From Bacteroides sp. (GTDB lineage Bacteria; Bacteroidota; Bacteroidia; Bacteroidales; Muribaculaceae), in the NCBI GenBank assembly GCA_014801535.1, contig JAAVEA010000029.1, positions 1 through 39,297 on the forward strand: a DNA stretch of 39,297 bases, in the 5' to 3' direction. Made by a program: the position numbers and the translations under genes. The number at the start of each line of letters is the position of its first letter. Within the stretch, counting starts at the first letter, position 1. The notes beneath the pieces are model-generated. The model saw nothing but the letters and a program-made list of their open reading frames with translations, made no database searches and was not told the DNA's origin. This document shows positions 1 to 8,206 of the stretch, piece by piece.

Positions 1-140
1 GGTTCACCGATCAGGAATATCTGGACCGTCAGGACAGCTACCGTCTGATGTTCTTCCTCGACTCCGAGGGTAACTGGGCCTCGTCACGCATCGTGGTCAA
101 CTCATGGACCATCTACAAAAATCCTGCGGAACTGAAATAA
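1..140 (+). CDS. FimB/Mfa2-like fimbrial anchor subunit, C-terminal fragment
   Basis: Only the last 45 codons lie in the window; the gene begins upstream of base 1. The readable end contains QEYLDRQDSYRLMFFLD, then a GNW and a VNSW motif. From memory, this arrangement (a YLDR.D.Y..FFLD block, then NW and N-S-W) is typical of the C-terminus of FimB/Mfa2 family proteins, the outer-membrane lipoproteins that anchor and terminate Bacteroidales fimbriae. The next gene follows after 25 bases on the same strand and is fimbrillin-like, which fits an anchor-stalk-tip gene order. The family call rests on a short stretch, so it is likely rather than certain. Signal peptide and lipobox cannot be seen. 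Confidence 0.65.
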   Translation, partial: FTDQEYLDRQDSYRLMFFLDSEGNWASSRIVVNSWTIYKNPAELK

Positions 141-165
141 CCTCCCCCTCTAACGGAAAGAAACG

Positions 166-1383
166 ATGAAATTCAACAAGATATATATAGCTCTGGGTAT
201 GGTTCTGGCACTCACCTCGTGCAAGAGCGACGAACCGGTGCCCGTGGAGAAGACGGAGCCCTACATGAGCTTCACCATCTCCCTCTCCGAGGAAGGGACA
301 AGAGCGGGCGATAACGACCGCGATCCTTTCGGTCATGACTGGGATGAGGATGGCAATGAAGACGGCACTGCATTCGACCGTAAGGTCAACTCTATCGTAG
401 CCGTACTCTATTCGGTTCCCGATGGGAAAAAGATAGTGGAGAGCGCTCCGGTAGGGGAGATAAAAGTTGTAGATAAGAAGGATAACGGGAACGGCACATG
501 GACCTTCACCGGCACCATGAAATCAGACTTCACGGCAGCTCAGCTTCAGGGTGGCAACTATCGACTTGCAGTTTATGTGAACTCCGATAATATAGATATA
601 AGGAGACCCGCAACTCATACATTCAGCCATCACGGTATAGCCGGGGATGAATCTGAGGAGAATGTAAATTTCAACGGAATTCCGATGTATGGTGTGGGTG
701 ATGTAAAATTTACCGGCCTCATTCCCTCACAGGCCTATGACGCAGATCATGCGTTCAGTCTTCTGGGAACAGGTGGTGAGAAACTTTCGATTCCTGTGTT
801 GCGCTCAATGGCAAAGATAAGGATCACGGTTGATAAAAAGAATGAATTCAAAGCAGATGGAACCAAAAATCCTGACTGGTTGGGAGCTGAAACCGGACGC
901 AAGGTAAAGCTTGTAAGCTTCTCAATCTCCAAACACAACACTCAGGGATATGTCGTGCCGAAGGGATGGAACACGCAGGCAAGTGTGAGATTCCTTTCCA
1001 CTTCCACGGCTTTCAATCCGGTGGTTAACAGTGCCAATAATCAGGATTGGCTGGAATTGAACTGTACGCATACTCCCGGAAAATCACAGACCGGTAATTC
1101 GGAAAAAATGCTTCGGTTCTATCTTCCCGAAACCATAAACGATCAGGAGAAGCCGATAAAGCTCAAGGTAAAATATTTTATCGACGGTAAGGAGAAGGAG
1201 GGTGATGAAATGGAACATACTTTCTGCATCTCTCTCAAAGGGGAGGAAGAAGCAACCCAATGGGATATTTTCAGAAACACCGTCTATGAATTCGATATCG
1301 TGGGTGTGGAGGAGAATTTCGGTCTTGATCTTCAGGTCAGTGTGAAAGACTGGAATTATCACCGTGTGCCTGCCGAACTTTGA
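166..1383 (+). CDS. Mfa1/FimA-like fimbrillin lipoprotein
   Basis: A 405-aa lipoprotein. Residues 1-19 form a signal peptide ending in a lipobox (LTSC, Cys19), followed by charged residues KSDE as in surface-exported Bacteroidota lipoproteins. A TRAGD motif at residues 45-49 resembles the Arg site where P. gingivalis pilins are trimmed by an arginine-specific protease so that the freed groove can accept a donor strand. The C-terminal part (NTVYEFDIVG, then VKDWNYH) matches the final strands of Mfa1/FimA-type subunits. Its position between an anchor-like gene and two large fimbrial lipoproteins suggests it is a shaft or adapter subunit of the pilus. Polymerisation and location are inferred from the family. 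No cysteine other than the lipobox is obvious near the N-terminus. Confidence 0.75.
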   Translation: MKFNKIYIALGMVLALTSCKSDEPVPVEKTEPYMSFTISLSEEGTRAGDNDRDPFGHDWDEDGNEDGTAFDRKVNSIVAVLYSVPDGKKIVESAPVGEIKVVDKKDNGNGTWTFTGTMKSDFTAAQLQGGNYRLAVYVNSDNIDIRRPATHTFSHHGIAGDESEENVNFNGIPMYGVGDVKFTGLIPSQAYDADHAFSLLGTGGEKLSIPVLRSMAKIRITVDKKNEFKADGTKNPDWLGAETGRKVKLVSFSISKHNTQGYVVPKGWNTQASVRFLSTSTAFNPVVNSANNQDWLELNCTHTPGKSQTGNSEKMLRFYLPETINDQEKPIKLKVKYFIDGKEKEGDEMEHTFCISLKGEEEATQWDIFRNTVYEFDIVGVEENFGLDLQVSVKDWNYHRVPAEL

Positions 1384-1413
1384 GAAGGGGTATAATACTT
1401 AAAAGAAACATTT

Positions 1414-4146
1414 ATGAAACGGTTATCATATATTCTAACTTTTTTCCTCTTGACAGTCGGTGTGTTTCTCTGGGGATGCACCGATGAGTTCAGTTATCCC
1501 GACAAGGGAGGTGTGGAGGAGCTATACGATGGCATAGTTCTTCGTGTTCCTGATGCAAGCACGCTTTCTGCATCAATGACACGTGCCGGCGATGACCTTG
1601 ATGAAGATGCGATTGCACTTGCTAAAAGAGAATGTCTGCTGTCGGAACTTTATCTGATAGCATTTCCTGAGAATACAGACAACGACCCGGTTATTGTGGA
1701 TGTGTTCGACTCGCGTAATATTCAGGTTCATGAGAATAGTGAGACTCATGCAGGATATACAGACTACGTCGTGACAGATCATTTCAGGAGAAACGGCAAG
1801 ATCCTCAGTGGGAAATGGGTCATGTATGTAGTGGCCAACCTGTCGCACTATCTTCCTAACGGTCGCGCCGACATAGAAAATATAAAGAAAGAGAGTGACC
1901 TTACCGATCTTAAACTCAATTTCTACGGTAAAGAGGGAGATGAATATCTGCTTTCATCAGCTTTTACCGGAATCAATGGTCTTCCTATGGCATGTCTCCC
2001 TGCGGAGATGATGTATAAAAACACAACTGATAAGAATCTCACCCAGGCCACCGGTGGTCTCGTGCCTATCGAACAGAACGGAAAGGGTGTGATCCATGCC
2101 GATCTCACTTTTCTCTGCTCCAAAGTGAGATATACCCTTCTTTTCGATAATGAGACCTATTCGCAGAACATGTTCGCAGATATGAGTTTTGCGCTTGATA
2201 AAGTGGGTGTGAAGAATCTTCCGGCCGACGGAAGCGCTATAGATGGTCCTGTCGCCGGGACAACGTTGTCGCGTCGGAATTGTAACGGCTTCCGTGTAAC
2301 CGAATATCAGTATCCTCTTGCCAACGCCGACAAGTATCCGGAAGAAGATGATTTGGAAAACTCCCTTCCGTCGTTGGATAAGGGAGCTGCTGCTCCTTTT
2401 AAACAGCGTGCATTTCAGGGAGTGATTTATATGCCTGAGAACATAGCGTCTGACGGAGGTGACGAAGCATCGGCTCTTTCGTTCAAGGCGCATGTGGAAT
2501 ATCTTGCATCAGGTGAAAGATCCAACGGAACAAACCTTGACTATACGATGTCTCTTCTTCCGTCGGCCGTAGAGGGGTCGAAAGAGATGAAGCGAGGTCA
2601 CTCCTACGATATTGTGGCTTATGTGAAGAATGTGGAGACTCTCGAACTGCACAGCTTCAATGTAAAGCAGTGGACTCCTGTTTCGTTGCTTTATACACTT
2701 CGTCTGCCCGCATATCTGCATGTGAAGGAAACGGATATTCCCGTCACTGCAGGCCAGACCACCGAGATGTGGTATGAATCGAATGTTGAGATAAAAGGGG
2801 AGTCGCCTCTTTATGAAGGTAAACCGCTCTATACTTTCGATACATCCCAACCCAATAATCTTAAGATAAAGGTTAATCCCGACATAAGCAGCTCGGCTTT
2901 CGCAGACATCGATAAGACCAAATATAACTATTTCCACATTGTGGCCGGAACGATCCATAAAAAGATAGACGTAACGCCTCTTCTTCTTCAGCGCTTCTTG
3001 ACGGTGGAACCCCGGAACATTACCATAGACGCACGCGAGAAAATCGCCGGAGGTATCTATGAGAGCGGCAATAATGAAAGCGAATATTATCATGTCACGA
3101 TCGAGACCAATGTGGATAAATTCTACATGGAAGATCTTACATGGAAAAGTTCGTCGCCCGGTAACAATGTAACGATCTATAAGATAGTTAACGGAACGGA
3201 ACAACAGTTGGACTGGAGTTCCGACAATGGCAGATATACCATATATACAGGATCTGACAACGGGTTCAAGAACGGCACGATGCAACTCAGAATAAAATAT
3301 AGCGGCGTGAACTCCGGTGTGTCATTCTGGAATGAAAGCCGTGAACTGTCGTTCAGAGTCTATACCGACAACGACGGTCTGCAACCCGGTAATGAAGATT
3401 ACATCGCACCTAAGACAGTTGCCGTGACCACTCGTCCGAACAGCGACAGCTATACCATCTATTTCAAGGCTCCGGCTGGATGGACTGATCCCCATATATA
3501 TGTTTACCAGTGTCTTGAACTTCCAGCCACCATAGGCACCCGAACCATCTTCCTCAACAATGACCATAACAACGGCCAGACCACGATGAATCTTTCCTCT
3601 TATCCGGTGGGTTACGAAGATGACGGCTCGGAGGTTGCGGCATTGGAATATTCATTTACGGGAGCCACTATCTTCAAAGGGTGGGAATATCCCACCAACC
3701 GGATAACCGACAGCAAGATATCCAACGGATATTATCATAACGGATTCTTCATGTTCCAGGGAGCGAATGTAAAGACATGCGACTGGAACCCCACGGTTGC
3801 TACCGACCGTTATTATAAAGGCCCGGATGTGGATTTCTGTTATGACTACCGCATGGAGCATGGTTGCGATAACTGCAAGAACTATGAAATAAATGCATCG
3901 TGGCCCGGTATAAGGATGGAATATGTAGAAGAAGGACCTAACAAGGGATGGTACAGATTTGAACTTTCGGGTGTGGCCACTCCCGGAAAGGCATTGATAA
4001 TGTTTACCGATACACATCCGCACGGATATGATGTGGTTAACCGTTACCCTCTCGACAAGCAGGTGGGTGTGCCATTGTTCGATTTCCCCAACCGCGAAGG
4101 GTGGTTTGATTGGGAAACCAAAGCGTTCATGTCTTCAAGAGAGTGA
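1414..4146 (+). CDS. Large fimbrial tip-like lipoprotein with C-terminal starch-binding-like module
   Basis: A 910-aa lipoprotein with signal peptide and lipobox (LWGC, Cys22) followed by TDE, and a TRAGDD site at residues 56-61 like its neighbours. The N-terminal half is beta-rich and resembles the Bacteroidales fimbrial accessory/tip family often labelled DUF4906; that label is from memory. The C-terminal part (about 690-910) contains an ASWPG motif, then GWYRFELSG and ALIMFTD blocks and a final REGWFDW. This pattern is typical of CBM26-like starch-binding modules. A cluster of cysteines (residues about 790-830, including HGCDNCKNYE) could bind metal or form disulphides. It lies 30 bases after the fimbrillin and 36 bases before another giant lipoprotein, so all are probably co-transcribed. 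Likely role: pilus tip or accessory adhesin binding a glycan. Ligand unproven. Confidence 0.65.
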   Translation: MKRLSYILTFFLLTVGVFLWGCTDEFSYPDKGGVEELYDGIVLRVPDASTLSASMTRAGDDLDEDAIALAKRECLLSELYLIAFPENTDNDPVIVDVFDSRNIQVHENSETHAGYTDYVVTDHFRRNGKILSGKWVMYVVANLSHYLPNGRADIENIKKESDLTDLKLNFYGKEGDEYLLSSAFTGINGLPMACLPAEMMYKNTTDKNLTQATGGLVPIEQNGKGVIHADLTFLCSKVRYTLLFDNETYSQNMFADMSFALDKVGVKNLPADGSAIDGPVAGTTLSRRNCNGFRVTEYQYPLANADKYPEEDDLENSLPSLDKGAAAPFKQRAFQGVIYMPENIASDGGDEASALSFKAHVEYLASGERSNGTNLDYTMSLLPSAVEGSKEMKRGHSYDIVAYVKNVETLELHSFNVKQWTPVSLLYTLRLPAYLHVKETDIPVTAGQTTEMWYESNVEIKGESPLYEGKPLYTFDTSQPNNLKIKVNPDISSSAFADIDKTKYNYFHIVAGTIHKKIDVTPLLLQRFLTVEPRNITIDAREKIAGGIYESGNNESEYYHVTIETNVDKFYMEDLTWKSSSPGNNVTIYKIVNGTEQQLDWSSDNGRYTIYTGSDNGFKNGTMQLRIKYSGVNSGVSFWNESRELSFRVYTDNDGLQPGNEDYIAPKTVAVTTRPNSDSYTIYFKAPAGWTDPHIYVYQCLELPATIGTRTIFLNNDHNNGQTTMNLSSYPVGYEDDGSEVAALEYSFTGATIFKGWEYPTNRITDSKISNGYYHNGFFMFQGANVKTCDWNPTVATDRYYKGPDVDFCYDYRMEHGCDNCKNYEINASWPGIRMEYVEEGPNKGWYRFELSGVATPGKALIMFTDTHPHGYDVVNRYPLDKQVGVPLFDFPNREGWFDWETKAFMSSRE

Positions 4147-4182
4147 AGCGGAAGACCTTTTTAATCTTTAAAAACTGACACA

Positions 4183-7100
4183 ATGATCAAGAAACTATTT
4201 ATATACGTGGCATTGGTGATGGGGTTCGTGGCATGTAGCGACGACCTCTTCAACACACCCCTCGAAACGTTGCCTTCCAACGGAGAACTTCCGATCAGTT
4301 TCGCTGTTCCGGAGATGACCAAGACACTGACAAGGGGAGACCTGAACCAGAATGCTTTCGATGACGTGCTGATGCTTGTGTTCGACAGCAGCGAACCCTC
4401 ATCGGCGAAACTCGTGCAGAAAGAGATACTGAAAAACGCTGATTCTCAGAATGTGACTATAACCATCGACAAGGAATATCGATCCAACTCTAACCTCTTC
4501 TTCATTTTCCTTGCCAACTCCTCCTATCAGGCAAGTGATTTCCCGGTTTCCAAAACCAATCCTGTCACGTTGCAGAACGTGATGGGTATGACTGAGACTA
4601 TTCTTTCGCAATCGGGTGAGCGAATGGTGATGAGCGGGTCGGCCACTCTCGGGTCACTCCTTAGGTTTGAACCCGTAAACCTTTTCCGGAACGCGGCCAA
4701 GGTGAGTCTTACCGTCTCTCCGCGCACCGGAGAAGATGGCAGTGAAATCGAAATCACTGAGAATAAATCGGGATATGCTTTCAATGTATATGGGGCTCCG
4801 ATTGAAGGGAATTCATCTTCGATGGCCGGAAGTTATAACACCAATTCCCTGCGTTCCCTTTTGGGAAATCCGGTGAATGTGAACGCCGGCTCCTCTTTCG
4901 CCGATAATCTTAATCAGAACGGAGAGGTGTTCGTAGCTCCGGAAAAGAATACCGGCACATATGTGAACCGTTCGTTTATCATAGTCAAAGGGAAATACAA
5001 AGGTTCGTTCTATTATTACCGGCTCGATTTCCAGACAGAAGCTGACGGTGTGCTCGATATCCTTCCCAATCATCATTATGAGGTGGAAATCAAGGGCGAC
5101 CCGGTATCGGCAGGTTCGGCCACACCGCAGGAGGCTGTAAAGAACCCTGTACCGCTTTCGCAGGGATGGTATGAGATTCACGACCATTCACCCAAGATAT
5201 TCCGCATGATTACCGACGGAGTGCGCGAATTAGGCGTGGACTATGAGTTGCGCAATAAGAATTCCAATGTCGGTTCCACAGCGATTTTCTATGTAAAAGT
5301 GTTCAGTTCGGCCGAAGGAAAGGCAGCTGAGGAAGTGGCCGATTTCAAGACTAATTACAGGAAATATATCACTTTCAGTCAGCCATGGCTGGAGGCGATC
5401 TCCATAGAGGAAGTTGACGGAGCGGACTATGACGGTACGATAGGACAGGGTCCCGGTGACACTGACAGCAATGACAAGGGTCAAGTCTATGCCGTGACCG
5501 TGCTGTTTAAAGATAATGGCGGTATGACCGGGGTGCTTGAAGAGAGCGCCACAATCACATGGAAAGGTCTTTCACGCGAGATGCCCGTGATATGGGAACG
5601 TGTATTTGATCCCGATGAACTCTATGAGAGTGTCACCCTTACCATTCAGGGAGGAGGACTGAGTGAGACCATAGATTATTTCCCCTTCCTTGTCGGCACA
5701 TTCGATGATAACGGCAACCGTCTCACGGATCCGAAAGTATGGGGCGTATCGGCCGATGCGAACAATGGTGAATCGCGCGACCAGGGTTTTCATTTCCCTA
5801 TGCCATATGGGAATGACGCAGTCGGATATGCCGCATATTCATATACCATCACCATGAAGCCGCTTGGAGTAGAGGGCGAGTCATATACATGGAGCTACAG
5901 ACTCGTAGGGGATGATGAGCTGACAAACTCTTCTACAGGCGTTAAGGTTGAGACAACAAGCAATTCCACTTTGACAAATTCAGGAGGTAGTGGTGAAACG
6001 GGTCCGGTGCTCAGGCTTACGTATGATTCCTCAATCTACAATTCCTCCCGATGGAAATATGGTGTGGCCCAGCTGATAATTACAGTAAACGGAGAGACTG
6101 AGATCCCGATTAATCTTTATCATACAGGTTTCTTCCACAAAGACAACACCTCATGGCTCTCCTCAACCTATCGTCCCGAGGCTGACTCCAACCGTCCCTG
6201 GACCTATTATGAGGTCGCCACCATGGGCGATCAGCATTGGCTCGACCGAAACATAGGGGCACATTCGGCGGAGATGTATATAGAATCATCGGGTGATGTG
6301 ACATATATGGGAAATCAGGAAGCAGTGGGTGGATATTACCGTGTGGCCGACTATAATCGTGGTGGCAAACCTCAGATGAGAACGGCCGACATATGTCCTC
6401 CCGGTTATGACTTCCCTACCAACGACGAATATAACCGTATGCGCGGTTCTGCCGCCTTCAGCACCGCTTCGGTAGGAAACTATAACGAAGCCTGCTATTC
6501 GGCCGACCTATATGGGAAAGGTTCGGGCGCGAATGGTGCGATGAAACAGAAACTCGTATATTTCCCCAAGGGCCGCTATCTGAGTTCGGAAGACAGTAAG
6601 AACGGTGAATCCCGTGCCGGATATTACTGGACACAGACAGCCGCTTCCGGTGTGGAAAAGGATGAGATGGGCGCATGGTTGAAATGTTTCATGGTGTCGG
6701 GCGCGGCAACTTCTTATATAAACGGAGAGGTGCAGAGTCTGACTGCCCATTCTGATTATCCGGTGCGTAAATATGAATTCAAGGGGTTTGCTATGCCGGT
6801 GCGTTGCGTATCGGTGGAAGGTCGTGACAACAATCCGATGACGAGAACAAGCTTTTTTGTCACCGGCGTGACACACGTCTTCCTTTACACCCTTGACAGC
6901 GACAATAATAAGAACGCTGTCACATCATGGCCCGGAACCGCTATATGTTCAGCCAATGCTATAGGGAAGACGTATAATGTTGCCTACGAATCGCAGGTGA
7001 ACACTTCTGACAAGCTCTACGTAATTTTCAACTATAAGGATAAGGATGGCAAGATTCACACCATCAGCCGTAACCCGGATGAGGATCTGGTGGCCAGATT

Positions 7101-8076
7101 CACCGATAACGAGGGTGTGAAGACACTTGCGGGCTGGAAAGTGGAAGACGGTATTGCTCCAGACTGGGATAATTACGGCGATAAAACAATAATTACGGAA
7201 CTCAACGGATACTGGATATTCGATTTCAGCAAAAAGGAGGGCGGATTTACGCTTAATGCGCCCGAAGGATCAATAACTCCTGCTAATCCTGTTCATCGTC
7301 TGTATTGGCCCAAGAATTACGGAAGCAACCACAATAAGAACTACACAGGAATGAATCTGTGGATTGATGGTGGAATGGGTTCAGTCAAGAATGGCACATA
7401 CAGCATTTATCAGTCGGAAGGGGATTATTACTATTGTGACATTGAAAACTGGACGACCGGCACACTTAAGATACAGGGCCGGTGGGACAACAGCTACGAC
7501 GATAACCATGTTGTCAAGCTCGTTCTTTCCGATTTCAGCAAAACCGAGAATATAGACGGCACGTCCTATAAATGTTTCACTCTCGACAGCAATATGTCGG
7601 ACAATGACAAGACTGCAGCCGGTCAGGTCGGTAGACCTACCGGAGGAAACACCGGAGGGGATAATAATAATAGTTATCGTCTGTATGTGAAGAAGTGGCA
7701 GAATAATCTGAGAGCGATAAACTGTTGGTTCACCGCAGGAGGCAACGGCACAGCACCCAAAGGATTGTTTACCGATTCGTGGTGGACGGGAAGTGTCGTG
7801 AAAGATGGGGCGACCTACTATTACATCGACATGACCATCAACGGAGACTTTACGATGAACTGGCAGCCTGTATATGGTGATAATGAAGGTGATGTATATT
7901 GGGATAATGGTGATCTGAAAGTTAACAAAGGCTCATTCGGCGATGCCCAGACCGTAACTCAGAATTCTTTTACCTATGATGCATCCCTTGGCAAGAGGGT
8001 TTGTAAGCTTACCGGATGGAATGAAAGTTCGGGAGGACAGCCTGTGCGCAGAAAGCCGATGAAAAGGCGCAGATAA
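4183..8076 (+). CDS. Giant fimbrial lipoprotein with FISUMP-like and starch-binding-like modules
   Basis: A 1297-aa lipoprotein. Lipobox FVAC (Cys18) is followed by SDD, and an LTRGD site lies at residues 49-53. The N-terminal 650 residues are beta-rich and fimbrillin/tip-like. Residues about 668-883 look like a FISUMP domain (Fibrobacter succinogenes major paralogous domain): HWLDRNIGA, a YYRVADY block, DICPPGYDFPT and a closing MPVRCV. Residues about 887-1000 are CBM26-like (VFLYTLDSD, SWPGTAI, KLYVIFNYKD). Two further modules, about 1037-1146 and 1164-1263, appear paralogous to each other, each starting with an RLY motif and having a YYY core. The protein ends in a very basic tail (RRKPMKRRR). 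Its position as last gene of the fimbrial cluster suggests a terminal tip adhesin. Ligand and exact fold are inferred. Confidence 0.65.
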   Translation: MIKKLFIYVALVMGFVACSDDLFNTPLETLPSNGELPISFAVPEMTKTLTRGDLNQNAFDDVLMLVFDSSEPSSAKLVQKEILKNADSQNVTITIDKEYRSNSNLFFIFLANSSYQASDFPVSKTNPVTLQNVMGMTETILSQSGERMVMSGSATLGSLLRFEPVNLFRNAAKVSLTVSPRTGEDGSEIEITENKSGYAFNVYGAPIEGNSSSMAGSYNTNSLRSLLGNPVNVNAGSSFADNLNQNGEVFVAPEKNTGTYVNRSFIIVKGKYKGSFYYYRLDFQTEADGVLDILPNHHYEVEIKGDPVSAGSATPQEAVKNPVPLSQGWYEIHDHSPKIFRMITDGVRELGVDYELRNKNSNVGSTAIFYVKVFSSAEGKAAEEVADFKTNYRKYITFSQPWLEAISIEEVDGADYDGTIGQGPGDTDSNDKGQVYAVTVLFKDNGGMTGVLEESATITWKGLSREMPVIWERVFDPDELYESVTLTIQGGGLSETIDYFPFLVGTFDDNGNRLTDPKVWGVSADANNGESRDQGFHFPMPYGNDAVGYAAYSYTITMKPLGVEGESYTWSYRLVGDDELTNSSTGVKVETTSNSTLTNSGGSGETGPVLRLTYDSSIYNSSRWKYGVAQLIITVNGETEIPINLYHTGFFHKDNTSWLSSTYRPEADSNRPWTYYEVATMGDQHWLDRNIGAHSAEMYIESSGDVTYMGNQEAVGGYYRVADYNRGGKPQMRTADICPPGYDFPTNDEYNRMRGSAAFSTASVGNYNEACYSADLYGKGSGANGAMKQKLVYFPKGRYLSSEDSKNGESRAGYYWTQTAASGVEKDEMGAWLKCFMVSGAATSYINGEVQSLTAHSDYPVRKYEFKGFAMPVRCVSVEGRDNNPMTRTSFFVTGVTHVFLYTLDSDNNKNAVTSWPGTAICSANAIGKTYNVAYESQVNTSDKLYVIFNYKDKDGKIHTISRNPDEDLVARFTDNEGVKTLAGWKVEDGIAPDWDNYGDKTIITELNGYWIFDFSKKEGGFTLNAPEGSITPANPVHRLYWPKNYGSNHNKNYTGMNLWIDGGMGSVKNGTYSIYQSEGDYYYCDIENWTTGTLKIQGRWDNSYDDNHVVKLVLSDFSKTENIDGTSYKCFTLDSNMSDNDKTAAGQVGRPTGGNTGGDNNNSYRLYVKKWQNNLRAINCWFTAGGNGTAPKGLFTDSWWTGSVVKDGATYYYIDMTINGDFTMNWQPVYGDNEGDVYWDNGDLKVNKGSFGDAQTVTQNSFTYDASLGKRVCKLTGWNESSGGQPVRRKPMKRRR

Positions 8077-8132
8077 TTATGGAGTATGGGTTCTTAAAAA
8101 CAACTTTCATATAATTTAATTGATAGAAATAC

Positions 8133-8164
8133 GTTCAAGGGTATAAAGAGATATACCCTTGAAC
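8133..8164. terminator. Perfect inverted repeat between fimbrial and GH97 genes
   Basis: Twelve perfect base pairs (8133-8144 with 8153-8164) enclose an 8-base loop. There is no T-run on either side, so a classical intrinsic terminator is doubtful. It may end the fimbrial transcript, protect its 3' end, or act as an attenuator in the leader of the GH97 gene, whose start lies 43 bases downstream. Confidence 0.5.
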
Positions 8165-8206
8165 CTGTTCAACGGATTTAATGACTAAAAACTATTTGTA
8201 GCGACC

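Noticed and set aside
2509..3285. 258-codon minus-strand frame inside the 910-aa lipoprotein gene
   Set aside because: It lies fully antisense to a gene with lipobox and domain motifs. It has no start context or recognisable motif.
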